This document shows positions 53,750 to 64,000 of a DNA stretch of 64,000 nt, one piece after another. Made by a program: the position numbers and the translations under genes. The notes under the pieces are model-generated. The model was not told where the DNA came from, did no database searches, and saw only the letters and a list, made by a program, of their open reading frames with translations. Source of the stretch: Melitaea cinxia (lineage: Eukaryota > Arthropoda > Insecta > Lepidoptera > Nymphalidae); NCBI RefSeq assembly GCF_905220565.1, contig NC_059398.1, forward strand, positions 7,649,177-7,713,176. Direction: 5' to 3'. Each line of letters opens with the position of its first letter. The stretch's first letter is position 1.

Positions 53750-54250
53750 CGTATTTGAATGTCGACGGAGAGCAAAACCGTGGAACGGGAAACCATGACT
53801 GAACCGGCGATGCTCTCCTGGCGGCGCCGTGACGGTAAACCGAGGCACGTTGAACTGTGGACCTGCAGACAAGGGGCCAATGTGTTCGTTGCCGCTGCCA
53901 ACGTGCAGGTGCAAAAATGAGAGCCGTCGCAGCTTATGCAAGGCCGGCGGAGCCAACATTGGACCCGCAAAGCTGTTACTTTTTGCACGTTGCGTTGTTG
54001 GTCCCTCTTCTTGTATATCCGAATCACTTACATCGGATCTTTCAGATTTAATCGATCGCATCGACTCCGATTGGCTGCGATCGGTATCCGAAGACGAGGC
54101 TGATTCTGGAACCACCTCCAGGGGTGAATCCGTTGACACGGGCGGCCTGGACACATTTTTCGGTTTGTGTATATTCGCAATGAGACAGCGAATATGAACG
54201 TATTCTTCATCACTATTAGTCGCTTTGGGCAGTTCGGGCATACGGAACAT
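53750..54250 (-). CDS. Candidate alternative first coding exon of Kidins220 (Ser-rich N-terminal extension)
   Basis: The ATG at 54248-54250 opens MFRMPELPKATNSDEEYVHI; the frame has a stop upstream and runs 167 codons to a weak donor ACG|GTCTGC in phase 0, the phase required by the acceptor of exon 1. The frame ends at a stop at 53708 if unspliced. Content: acidic/Ser cluster (SSSDTDRSQSESMRSIKSE), then basic motifs RRFSHG and LRRHSNT that resemble basophilic kinase sites. Codon use looks coding. I know no named domain. It lies about 1 kb upstream of exon 1 beside a GC-rich region. It could also be a separate single-exon gene. Confidence 0.5.
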
Positions 54251-54620
54251 ATCGCGACGGTACACATAATAATAGGTGCGCCCCGCAAACGTCCAGTGAT
54301 AGATTTGCGAGCGACGTGACTAAACGGTGTGGAAACTCGGAATGTCTCGCGTGAGCACGATAGGCGGATACTATTTAGAGCGCATCGTAGTGAGGGCGGG
54401 CGGAGGGCGGATGCGATGAATGAACGCGGCCGGATACGTACTAAAGAATATGTACTGTAGGTTCTTAGTGAAAGACGTTTGAAGATCGCGGAGGCGGTGC
54501 GATTCACGGCTCGCTCCGAGGGCAGCATGTCGGTCGATGTCTGGCCACACTGTGCCGGCGCATCGACTATGAGCCTGGCACCAGTGGTCGAGTCAAAGCG
54601 CTCCCCGCCGATCGTGTTTT
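54251..54620 (-). promoter_or_regulatory. GC-rich, CpG-rich 5' region next to the candidate first exon
   Basis: In an otherwise AT-rich stretch this segment is rich in CG dinucleotides, as expected of 5' UTR and promoter. A second reading frame (ATG at 54526-54528) runs through it and overlaps the N-terminal frame out of register; if transcribed it would be an overlapping upstream ORF. No clear TATA box. Confidence 0.4.
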
Positions 54621-54624
54621 TTTT

Positions 54625-55790
54625 TTTTTTAATAATATTAAGATTTTTTCAGACGTGACATAGTATAGCGGTATATATATACCTATAATACCTGTTATGT
54701 TAAATGTCAAACATTTTGTTATACAGAAGACAAATCAGTTTATTTTAAGTAGAAAAACTATATATATTTTAAGTAAAATATAATTTACACAAAAAATGAC
54801 ATATATTTTATTGTCTGTATTTTTTAAATTATATTCACCATTTTGTGTAAAGATATATATGATAAAACGATAACCTCGTCTATTTTTTCGCCAATTAATA
54901 AAAAATAATCCTTAACGAAAATAAAAGTAAAAAACAGTGTTCGACATATCGTTCCGCATTCGTGAGTCACGATAAGATTATTGTGTACTTAACCAATCAA
55001 TCATGTCAGAGGTCAAATAATTGATTCCTTAATAAAACATAAAATACCTAAGGCAGTGTACTTTTATCATAATAATGTGCTATACGAATCATCGCTTACT
55101 TCATACTCATTGTGTTCGTAATAACCAGTTCGTAAGATCTAGTTAGTGATATCAAAGGAGAAAAACAAAAAGTAATGAAGGTGAAGATCCGCAACGCATG
55201 TGAAGGTAAAAAAGAAATATAACGGGCGTTACAGGGTTCGAGCGCCATGCTGTGACCACTTGGCTGGAGCTGTGCGCATATTACGTGTGCGATGTAACTG
55301 AGGATGAACATTAATAATGAGCTATTAATATTACAATGCGGAACTGGAAAATATGTTACAACATGAAATATATAAAAAACAAAATTTAAACGTAAAATGT
55401 AATAAAATATAATACGATATGTATAAGTTCCTTCACTTCAGTTCTCAAGAAAAAAAAAACTGTTAACTAAATGTAGATCTTTACGTTAATTAAATGTTGG
55501 TGTATCATAAATAATATTTTTTTTTTAATAATCTCCTACGAGTATACTAATTACAAAGCGGATTTTTATTTTTATTTTTACTGTTCGAACACACTAATCC
55601 TAAGATGTGATTTTAGCGATTTTCCCCCCTTTCTTTGAAGTCGGTTAAAAAGTAATTTTTGTTATAGAAAGCTTGTTTAACTAAAACAGGATACGTAATT
55701 CTATCTCATTAAAATGCGTCAATATGCGGGAATTATTTGCCATAATTAAGTAGAAGATCAATTTATGGGCCATCTAATTTATTGTAGGTC
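54625..55790. other. Upstream region, no gene
   Basis: AT-rich; about 55150-55300 looks like a degraded dispersed repeat. Possible regulatory DNA of Kidins220 by position only. Confidence 0.35.
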
Positions 55791-55794
55791 ATCA

Positions 55795-56050
55795 TCATCA
55801 TCATCACTTCAGCCTATCGCAGTTCACTGCTGGATATAGACCTCCACAAGTTCGCGCCAAAAATGGCGTGTCGCACCGAAGACGCATCTTCGGCCTGCCT
55901 GTGTATTTCAAAGCCAGCAGTTGGATGGTTACCCCGCCAACGGTCGGCTTTTTAAGTTCCAAGGTGGTAGTGGAACTGAGTTATCCCTTAGTCGCCTCTT
56001 AAGACATCCACGCGACTGGAAAGAGGGGATGGCTATATTATTTACTGCCG
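55795..56050 (+). repeat. Lepidopteran CTGCTGGACATAGGCC-type repeat
   Basis: Starts with CATCATCATCATCACTTCAG and contains TTCACTGCTGGATATAGACC and CGCCTCTTAAGACATCCACG. Confidence 0.8.
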
Positions 56051-56099
56051 TAACTACACAGCATGCGTAACCACACAGCATATATTATTATAGGTATTT

Positions 56100-57630
56100 C
56101 GTTATAATCTAGTTCTTGAATACATTTTACAATTGCAAATAAGTAGTTACAAAAAAAGCAATTAACATCTTTGAGACTTGAGTTATTATTATTTGAAAAC
56201 CCAAATAATGCTAAATTGAATAAAGAAATTTTTAAACAATATATAATTCACAATCTTCAATGAATTGGCTGATCCTAAAAACTTAATTGCCCACCTACCT
56301 AAATTTAAATATATTTTGATATAAACGTAATAAGAAATTATAAACATAAAATCTATGATATGATAAAATATATATTTTTCAAATCAATTATAATAAATAT
56401 CTAATAAACTCTCAGAAATCAGTTTTAAACATACCGATATTGTTAAGAAATAAACATTATGTAGTTTATAATATAAAATGTTCACACAAAACGAAGGAAT
56501 TACTATAAACAAACACGCAAATAAATTATTTTACAATACTTCTAAATAAATTTTTAATTTGTTTTTTCATCTTCTAGGAAATCCGATGAAACAAGAGTTC
56601 ATCAAACGAAATATGCATATAATATATAAACAGTAATAATTCAACCCAAATGCCAAAAGCCTTGACTTTTTTTTAATACACACGAAGAACCACTGATAAC
56701 ATATTACTAATTGAGGCCGTAATTAGAACTACGGTGTTATAATTAAATGTCAATAACAGTTATATTTTAAAAGTTAATTTTACAACGACGGAAAATGAAA
56801 CACATTTGACGTCATAACCGTCAGACTCATGGGTTATGTAAATTATTTTTAAACGAGTCCACAAAGTAATTTTTTTTTTAAAATAAAAGTACCTGTCCAT
56901 AATTCCGTATTAGTGAAGCCGCACGAAGCATTTTGTCGACGTCGACGCGTCATCAGACTATAACCGCTTAAAGCGATGTCTAGGATAATTTTGTTTCCAA
57001 ATTCCAATATTGTCTTTCCTAGTACGATAGTAATTTTAAAATGCAATGAACGTGCTACTTGAATTTACAAACTTTTATACGCGAACTCGGTAAACTTAGT
57101 TTGTTTATTCTAGGATAAAGGCGTATTCTTTGAACACAAAGATTTACCTCGTAATCTTCTTAGTTTTCTTACACCATAATTTACTCTCGGCCCATAAAGT
57201 ATAAGTAAGATAGTAAAGTTTACCATTAAACCTTGTTGAACTGATTACATAGTTAGCTCTTTATGAATTTCAATGCCAGTGCTTATCCACTGAAATTAAA
57301 CGCTAATACGACTGGACGCGCAGTTGCAGCAGGTTGTAAGATACGATCCAAATACTGTTTTTGAAATCCTAATCTCTTATTCAATAGTGGATTTCTATAA
57401 AGATAATAAATCTTGTTAGAATTCGTGGTCCCGTGCAGTTTTAACAGCCTTATCTTTAGTCCGCTTTAATGGGTCGTAGGTAGCATGGTATCATAATTAC
57501 CAACCTAAATATAGCCTTCCCTATAAACGGCGTAAAAATTATTTCTTAAAATCGGATTACTAAAACCCGAGCACCGGCACTTAAATCTGTATATTTTATA
57601 AAGTATATGAAAGAAATATAGAAAATAACT
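56100..57630. other. AT-rich upstream region
   Basis: No coding gene seen. A CpG-bearing patch at 56920-56960 lies in the possible untranslated exon. Confidence 0.4.
56893..57046 (-). other. Possible untranslated 5' exon
   Basis: An open stretch ends in a good donor (GGACAG|GTACTT), but its phase (1) does not match Kidins220 exon 1, so as coding it would break frame. It could be a 5' UTR exon or nothing. Confidence 0.15.
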
Positions 57631-57639
57631 AGCCCGACT

Positions 57640-57870
57640 TTATATATCTAATATATAAAATTCTCGTATCGCGGTGTTTGTAGTTAAACTTCTCCGAAAC
57701 GGCTTGACAGATTCTCATGAAATTTTGTGTGCATATCGGATAGGTCTGAGAATCGAACATCTATTTTTCATTCCTCCAAGATATAAGGGGGGGGGGGGGG
57801 GGGAGGGGAAGGTTATAATGATAAAATATTTGGCAAAACAACGTTTGCTGGGTCAGCTAGTGTTTATATA
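57640..57870 (-). repeat. TAGCTGACC-type element with 17-G run, reversed
   Basis: Reverse counterpart of 12052-12265: starts near TATATAAAATTCTCGT, G-run 57787-57803, ends GGGTCAGCTAGT. Confidence 0.8.
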
Positions 57871-58189
57871 AGTATATATAAATAAATATATATATGCAGG
57901 TTAATAAACATTACCAGTAGAAATAAACACGTTTTAATGTGTTACAATTAAACTTAACGCTTTCAAAAATACTTTGAAGAAATTACGAAACTTACGCAGA
58001 ATATTATAAAATTTCAGAAAACGTAAGATTATTTATTTAAATATCATGCGTTTGATAGTTCGCAAGACATGACGTCTTTTGGGTCAGTTGATTAGTTTAA
58101 TATTTTGAATGACTTCTGTCGTTTCTTAGAACATTTTACTAATAACTAGTGGTCGCCCAGAGGTCGAACACACACACACAACACACATA

Positions 58190-58505
58190 CTTCAGCCTAA
58201 TATAGTCCACTGCTGGACATAGGCCTCCACAAGTTCGCTCCAGAAATGCGTGAACTCATGTGTGTTGCCCATAGTCACCACGCTGGGCAGGCGAGTTGGT
58301 GACCGCAGGGCTAGCTTTGTCGCACCTAAGACGTTGCTGCCCGTCTTCGGCCTGTGTCTTTCAAAGCCAGCGGTTAGATGGTTATCTCACCATCGGTCGG
58401 CTTCTTAAGTTCCAAGGTGGTAGTGGAACCTTGTTATCCCTTAGTCGCCTCTTACGACACCCACGGGAAGAGAGGGGGTGGCTATATTCTTAGGTGCCGT
58501 AGCCA
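58190..58505 (+). repeat. Lepidopteran CTGCTGGACATAGGCC-type repeat
   Basis: CAGCCTAATATAGTCCACTG, CACGCTGGGCAGGCGAG and CTTAGGTGCCGTAGCCA; close to the copy at 3060-3375. Confidence 0.85.
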
Positions 58506-58509
58506 AACA

Positions 58510-59300
58510 GCACACATACATAGAATAGACCATCGACTCAAACACACAAGTCTTCTATTTGTAAAAGATACGTAATGGTAAAGCACACTTTTTAAACTTT
58601 AATACAATTATAATTTAATATTGTTATGTATAACTAATGTTGTTTAATCAATATAAATATGATTATGTATAAAGGATAAGGATACCGCTGTCCTTCCCTC
58701 ACGTGTCATTTACACATCACTTTTGGAACCGTAATATGTAGACACTTGATATATTCTGATAGGTATATCAATATTCTTACAATGAATTAATTATCTGCCC
58801 TTTATAGATTGATCTTATTTTAATATATTCTGTATCCGATTTGTATATTATTTTATTATATTAATTACTTAAAATGTTTCTTATATTGTGTGAATCGTGG
58901 CATAATTATAGATAGGTATAACTAATCTATAATCACCATCAAGAAACTGACTAAAGGAATCAATCAATCGGCCAGTTCCGTATTTTTATTAGCTCACTAA
59001 AAGTTAAAATAACAAAAATATATTTACAATATCATGTATATTTAAAGGGCAAATATTTAAAAAAATCATACTCGATAGGCCGATGACTGACATTTACTTT
59101 ATTATTCACAAAACGGCGTGCATGATTTCACTCGTATTTTAAATATTTCTGAAATTAGATTTGCTTCTTCTTTTTATAGCCTTCTTTAATGAATAGATTC
59201 GCTAAGTCAAAAGGACTTCTTCAATCCGTTAAACAATAATCAGCTTTTAACACAAGTACACATAGAACACTTGATTTTATATAGGTAAATAAAACTATCG
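58510..59300. other. AT-rich stretch without genes
   Basis: No frame or repeat recognised. Confidence 0.4.
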
Positions 59301-59305
59301 ATCAC

Positions 59306-59464
59306 CTCATTAACTAAAGTTTCACTTAAGGCATCCCTTATAAACCTGTAGTACGGAAGCACACTTCCATAACTTCGCGGGACTCTAAGCGGAACGACTA
59401 TAGGACGCCTTTCGGCAGAATCCGATGAAGATGCAATTCCGATCCTGCCCAGCCAAGAAGACAT
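59306..59464 (-). CDS. Candidate second alternative first coding exon of Kidins220
   Basis: ATG at 59462-59464 (context GTGAAATGT) opens MSSWLGRIGIASSSDSAERR and runs 53 codons (…YYRFIRDALSETLVNE) to a donor GAG|GTGATC in phase 0, matching the exon 1 acceptor at 52760. A TATA-like TATAAATTTATA lies about 85 bases upstream on the same strand. No homology recognised. It may instead belong to an unrelated gene or be chance. Confidence 0.35.
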
Positions 59465-59469
59465 TTCAC

Positions 59470-60140
59470 AAATGTTTTTGAAACATTTTCACTGCCTGTT
59501 CACATCAGAGTAATTTGGACATAACTTCAAACGAAAATATATAAATTTATACACGCGTGGGTACTCAATATAATTATGACAGGTTATGCCACAAGTATGA
59601 CTCGATCCATCGGCCACCGTCGTTCTACTTGTGTTGATAAGAATTGATGGAAGTAATATTATTAAATTAAACAGGAGTGCTTATCAAACTTATCAGTTTG
59701 TTTGCTAAGTCCTGCACGTATTTACACTTGTAAGAACTATATTTATTACGTGTAATGTCATGTTCAATGTGTAATATGTCTATTAATAATTATAATCAAC
59801 TGCATGTTAGTACCTAAAAGTACAACGGAGAACACTATTTCTTACTGAAGATAAACTCTTCATTATTTAAAAAATGCATATTAAAAAATAATTTTTCAAA
59901 CATTTGATGTTCTTTTATAGGTTGTATAAATATGATTTAATAATAATAATAAGAAAATGAAAATATTAATTAAATAAATAATCATACTTACGCCATCTAC
60001 TGGTAAATGTTTGCACTACGTTGAAGTTCTTAACAAAATCGTTCTTTGGTATAAAAACTCCACCATATTCATAACGATCAATACAGATAGATGGCGGTAG
60101 TAGTTCTCAATAGACAGCAATATTTTTTTTAAATTATATC
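59470..60140. other. Flank upstream of the 59306-59464 exon
   Basis: AT-rich, contains the TATA-like motif near 59540-59552 on the minus strand; no gene. Confidence 0.35.
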
Positions 60141-60144
60141 TATC

Positions 60145-60466
60145 AATGATTTCAATGGTTCTCAATTCGATTGTATTTTTTTTTTTTTTAATTTATATCA
60201 CTTCAGAACTTTTAACTGAGTGGACCGATTTTAACAATTTTCTATAATAGAAAAGTGGTGCGTGTCAATTGGTCCCATTCTGTCAAGTAGTTTTCAAGTT
60301 TTAACTTATAATGAGTATTTACTTGACTATTTTTTCATCGGCCTACGTTGTATTACAAGATTACTCAAAAAGTAGTCATCAAATCTCGATTAAAATTAAA
60401 TGGGACCACATTTCGATTAAAAATACAGTCAATTGAGAACCTCCTCCGTTTTTGGAAGTCGGTTAA
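60145..60466 (-). repeat. AACCGACTTC-family repeat, rearranged
   Basis: Left part reads in head orientation (GGTTCTCAATTCGATTGTAT) and right part ends GAGAACCTCCTCC ... GGAAGTCGGTTAAC, so both ends carry the head, as in an inverted-repeat copy. Confidence 0.7.
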
Positions 60467-60544
60467 CAAAAAGAGATCATTGACTTCGTAATGGTTCAAA
60501 TTCTTTTAATGACATTCACGACGTTCTGTTAAAAAGTAGTAGTT

Positions 60545-60832
60545 TTAACTGAGGTAGGGCACAGCAGGAATTTTCTGCTCAAAATATGGAGCAGCCCGAC
60601 TGGGGTAGTACCTCGACCTTACAGAAGATCACAGCAAAATAATACAGTTTTCAAGCAGTATTGTGTTCCTGTTGGTGAGTAAGGTGACCAGAGCTCCTGG
60701 GGGGATTGGGTATTGGGTCGGCAACGCGCTTGCGATGCTTCTGGTGTTGCAGGTGTCTATAAGCTACGGTAATCGCTTACCATCAGGTGAGCCGTACGCT
60801 TGTTTGCCGACCTAGTGACATAAAAAAAAAAA
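60545..60832 (+). repeat. GTGAGCCGTA-type repeat, full copy
   Basis: GAGGTAGGGCACAGCAGG through CGACCTAGTGACATA and an A-run. Best copy in the window and the reference used for the other fragments. Confidence 0.88.
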
Positions 60833-60884
60833 GTCTGGTCAATGTCTTACGTAGAATTTATAATATTTAGGTATTTTTATCTAT

Positions 60885-61205
60885 ATAACAACTGCTCTGG
60901 TGTAGTGGTGTGTTTAGTCGTCTAAAACACTGAAGGTTAGCGGGTTCGATTCCCAATCGGGATGGATATTAGTATTTTTACAAATATTTCTTTCAAGTTT
61001 AGTTTATGTCTGTCCTGTGGGTCTCCCCACCGTGCCTCGGAAAGCACGCTAAGCCGTTGATCCCGATTGTTATCACAAATACCTAATAGCGATCTTTACT
61101 CATAGTAGGAAACGTATCCGCTAATCCCCAGTGGAGCAGCGTGGTGGATTAAGCTCCTTCTCCTACGTGGTAAAAGAAGCTCACGCTCAGCAGTGGGGTG
61201 TTAAA
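60885..61205 (+). repeat. tRNA-derived SINE, about 320 bp
   Basis: A-box-like TGGTGTAGTGG, B box GCGGGTTCGATTCCC, then CCCCACCGTGCCTCGGA and CAGCGTGGTGGATTAAGC. Confidence 0.85.
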
Positions 61206-61750
61206 GACGTAACCAAAATAATTGCTACGTGATTTTTTTTTAAATTAATTTTCCCATTAGCCGAATTTAGGTATTTTTATAACTCGGAAACTAAATAATA
61301 AATATAAAATACTATTTTTAATATTTAACAAATTATATCAGTTAAATGTTGTTGATATTTATTAATAATAAATATGAATATTAAATAAGTTTATTTGAAA
61401 CTATATTTTTATCTGCACAAATACGTACAAAACTAATATTACACAATGAAGTACATTATGTCAGAAAAATAATAGAATATTAAATGGTTAAAAAGAAACT
61501 ATCATTAACTATCTAAATGTTATAGTGAGTCGGCTCTCAAATATTCCTGGTTTTGAAGTTTTGATTATTTATCTATTTGTATCGGCACGATAACAAAAAA
61601 AAAAAAAAAACCAATGTACTATTACAACAATATGTATTAATCATATTTATTTTGTGTTTCTGTGACCACTGATCACAACATTCAAATTTAATATATTTAT
61701 TAAAATTCATACATATCTATATCTATAATCTATAATATATATAAAAGCGA
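61206..61750. other. AT-rich flank of the satellite
   Basis: No gene; mostly A/T. Confidence 0.4.
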
Positions 61751-64000
61751 AAGGTCACTCATTCATCACGAAATCTCCGAAACTATAACACCTACAAACG
61801 TGAAATTTGGCAAATAGGCTCCTTATAAGACGTAGGCATCCGCTAAGAACGGATTTTACGAAACTCGACCCCTAAGGGGGTGAAACGGGGGTTGGAAGTT
61901 TGTATGAAAGTCCTATGTTTTTGAAGTAAGAGACTTAAAATTTAAAATGTAAGCTCTATAGATGGTGAAAAGGTGATCAAATAATAAATATTTAGAAATC
62001 AACCCCTTTTTGGGGTTAAAACGGGGGATCATAGGTTGACTCACTGATCACGAAATCTCCGAAACTATAACACCTACAAACTTAAAATTTAGCAGGGAGG
62101 TTCCTTATACAGCGTAAACTACCGCTAAGAACGGATTTTACGAAATTCAATCCCTAAGGGGGTAAAACGGAGGTTGGAAGTTTGTATGAAAGTCCTATGT
62201 TTTTGAAGTAAGATACTTGAAATTTAAAATTTATGCTCTATAGATCGTGAGAAAATGTCCAAATAATGTATATTTAGAAAGCAACTCCCTTTTGGGGTAA
62301 AAACGGGGGATGGTAGATTGACTCACTCATCACGAAATCTCCGGAACTATAACAGCTACAAACTTGAAATTTGGCAGGTACTTTCCTTATAGAGCTTAGG
62401 ACATCTGCTGAGAACAGATTTTACGAAACTCGACCCCTTAGGGGATTAAACGGGGGTTGGAAGTTTGTATGAAAGTACTATGTTTTTGAAGTAAGAGACT
62501 TGAAATTTAAAATGTATGCTCCATTGATGGTGAAAAGGTTCCTAATAATGTGTCTTTAGAAATAAACGCCCTTTTGGGTTTAAAATGGGGGATGGTAGGT
62601 TGACTCACTCATCACGAAATCTCAGAAACTATAACAGTTACAAACTTGAAATTTGGCAGGTACGTTTCTTATAGGGCGTATACATTTGCTAAGAACAAAT
62701 TTTATGAAACTCTACCCCTAAGGGGATAAAACGGGGGTTGGAAGTTTGTATGAAAGTCCTATGTTTTTGGAGGAAGAGACTTGAAATTTAAAATGTACGC
62801 TCTATAGATAGTGAGAAGGTGTTCAAATAATGTATCTTTAGAAATCAACTCCCTTTTGGGGTTAAAACAGGGGATGGTAGGTTGACTTACTCATCACGAA
62901 ATCTCCGAAACTATAACAGCTACAAATTTGAAAATTGGCAAGTAGGTTCCTTATAAGGCATATACATTTGCTAAGAACGAATTTTATGAAACTCGACCCC
63001 TGAGGTGATAAAACGGGGGTTGGAAGTTTGTATGAAAGTACTATGTTTTTGAAGTAAGAGACTTGAAATTTAAAATGTATACTCCATTGATAGTGAAAAG
63101 GTGACTAAATAATGTATATTTAGAAAGCAACTCCCTTTTGGGGTAAAAACGGGGGATGGTAGATTGACTCACTCATCACGAAATCTCCGGAACTATAACA
63201 GCTACAAACTTGAAATTTGGCAGGTACTTTCCTTATAGAGCTTAGGACATCTGCTGAGAACAGATTTTACGAAACTCGACCCCTTAGGGGATTAAACGGG
63301 GGTTGGAAGTTTGTATGAAAGTACTATGTTTTTGAAGTAAGAGACTTGAAATTTAAAATGTATGCTCCATTGATGGTGAAAAGGTTCCTAATAATGTGTC
63401 TTTAGAAATAAACGCCCTTTTGGGTTTAAAATGGGGGATGGTAGGTTGACTCACTCATCACGAAATCTCAGAAACTATAACAGTTACAAACTTGAAATTT
63501 GGCAGGTACGTTTCTTATAGGGCGTATACATTTGCTAAGAACAAATTTTATGAAACTCTACCCCTAAGGGGATAAAACGGGGGTTGGAAGTTTGTATGAA
63601 AGTCCTATGTTTTTGGAGGAAGAGACTTGAAATTTAAAATGTACGCTCTATAGATAGTGAGAAGGTGTTCAAATAATGTATCTTTAGAAATCAACTCCCT
63701 TTTGGGGTTAAAACAGGGGATGGTAGGTTGACTTACTCATCACGAAATCTCCGAAACTATAACAGCTACAAATTTGAAAATTGGCAAGTAGGTTCCTTAT
63801 AAGGCATATACATTTGCTAAGAACGAATTTTATGAAACTCGACCCCTGAGGTGATAAAACGGGGGTTGGAAGTTTGTATGAAAGTACTATGTTTTTGAAG
63901 TAAGAGACTTGAAATTTAAAATGTATACTCCATTGATAGTGAAAAGGTGACTAAATAATGTATCTTTAGAAATAAACGCCCTTTTGGGTTTAAAATGGGG
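61751..64000. repeat. 282-bp tandem satellite array, about 8 monomers, continues past the window
   Basis: The motif TCATCACGAAATCTC recurs with monomer starts at 61751, 62033, 62315, 62597, 62879, 63161, 63443 and 63725, exactly 282 bases apart. Each monomer has ACGGGGGTTGGAAGTTTGTA and TGAAATTTAAAATGTA blocks. Monomers 3-5 repeat as 6-8 (period 846), apparently identical for about 800 bases. No coding capacity. Confidence 0.95.

Overview
The window is nuclear DNA from an insect, almost certainly a moth or butterfly. Spliceosomal introns are frequent and the non-coding DNA is very AT-rich. It is full of dispersed repeats typical of Lepidoptera: tRNA-derived SINEs, the 'CTGCTGGACATAGGCCTCC' repeat, and the 'AACCGACTTC...GAAGTCGGTT' repeat. 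There is no bacterial, organellar or viral gene set, and no tRNA, rRNA or CRISPR feature.

Two conserved genes can be reconstructed exon by exon, with every splice phase matching. (1) Avl9, plus strand, 8630-11643: seven exons and an exact 639-codon frame, encoding the AVL9 DENN-like late secretory pathway protein. (2) Kidins220 (ARMS), minus strand: 24 exons from 52760 down to 16868. It encodes an ankyrin-repeat array, a KAP-type P-loop NTPase domain with four membrane helices, a proline-rich segment, a SAM-like domain and a disordered C-tail ending in a class I PDZ ligand (DSAV). A 200-N assembly gap (38834-39033) removes the part that should carry the Walker A motif. Two upstream open exons (53750-54250 and 59306-59464) end in the phase needed to splice onto exon 1 and look like alternative N-termini. 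Exon 23 can be spliced to exon 24 or read through to its own stop, giving two different C-termini.

A third gene is hinted at by a possible 5' UTR exon (about 7436-7700) and a small ATG-bearing exon (6055-6111) on the minus strand. It would diverge from Avl9 and run off the left edge.

Layout: 1-6 kb repeat-rich and gene-poor; 6-7.7 kb candidate divergent 5' exons; 8.6-11.6 kb Avl9; 11.7-16.8 kb repeats plus a frameshifted element ORF (15340-15898); 16.9-54.3 kb Kidins220 with large repeat-filled introns; 54.3-61.7 kb upstream region with a second candidate first exon; 61.75 kb to the end a 282-bp satellite array that continues past the window.

The most notable structures are two hAT-like DNA transposons with target-site duplications (26454-28271 and 49461-52195). 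The second holds a 6 x 130-bp minisatellite, SINEs and a foldback with 156-bp arms. The satellite has an 846-bp three-monomer higher-order unit that looks identical over about 800 bases. I did not find a convincing new multi-gene system; the unusual material is transcript architecture and repeat biology.
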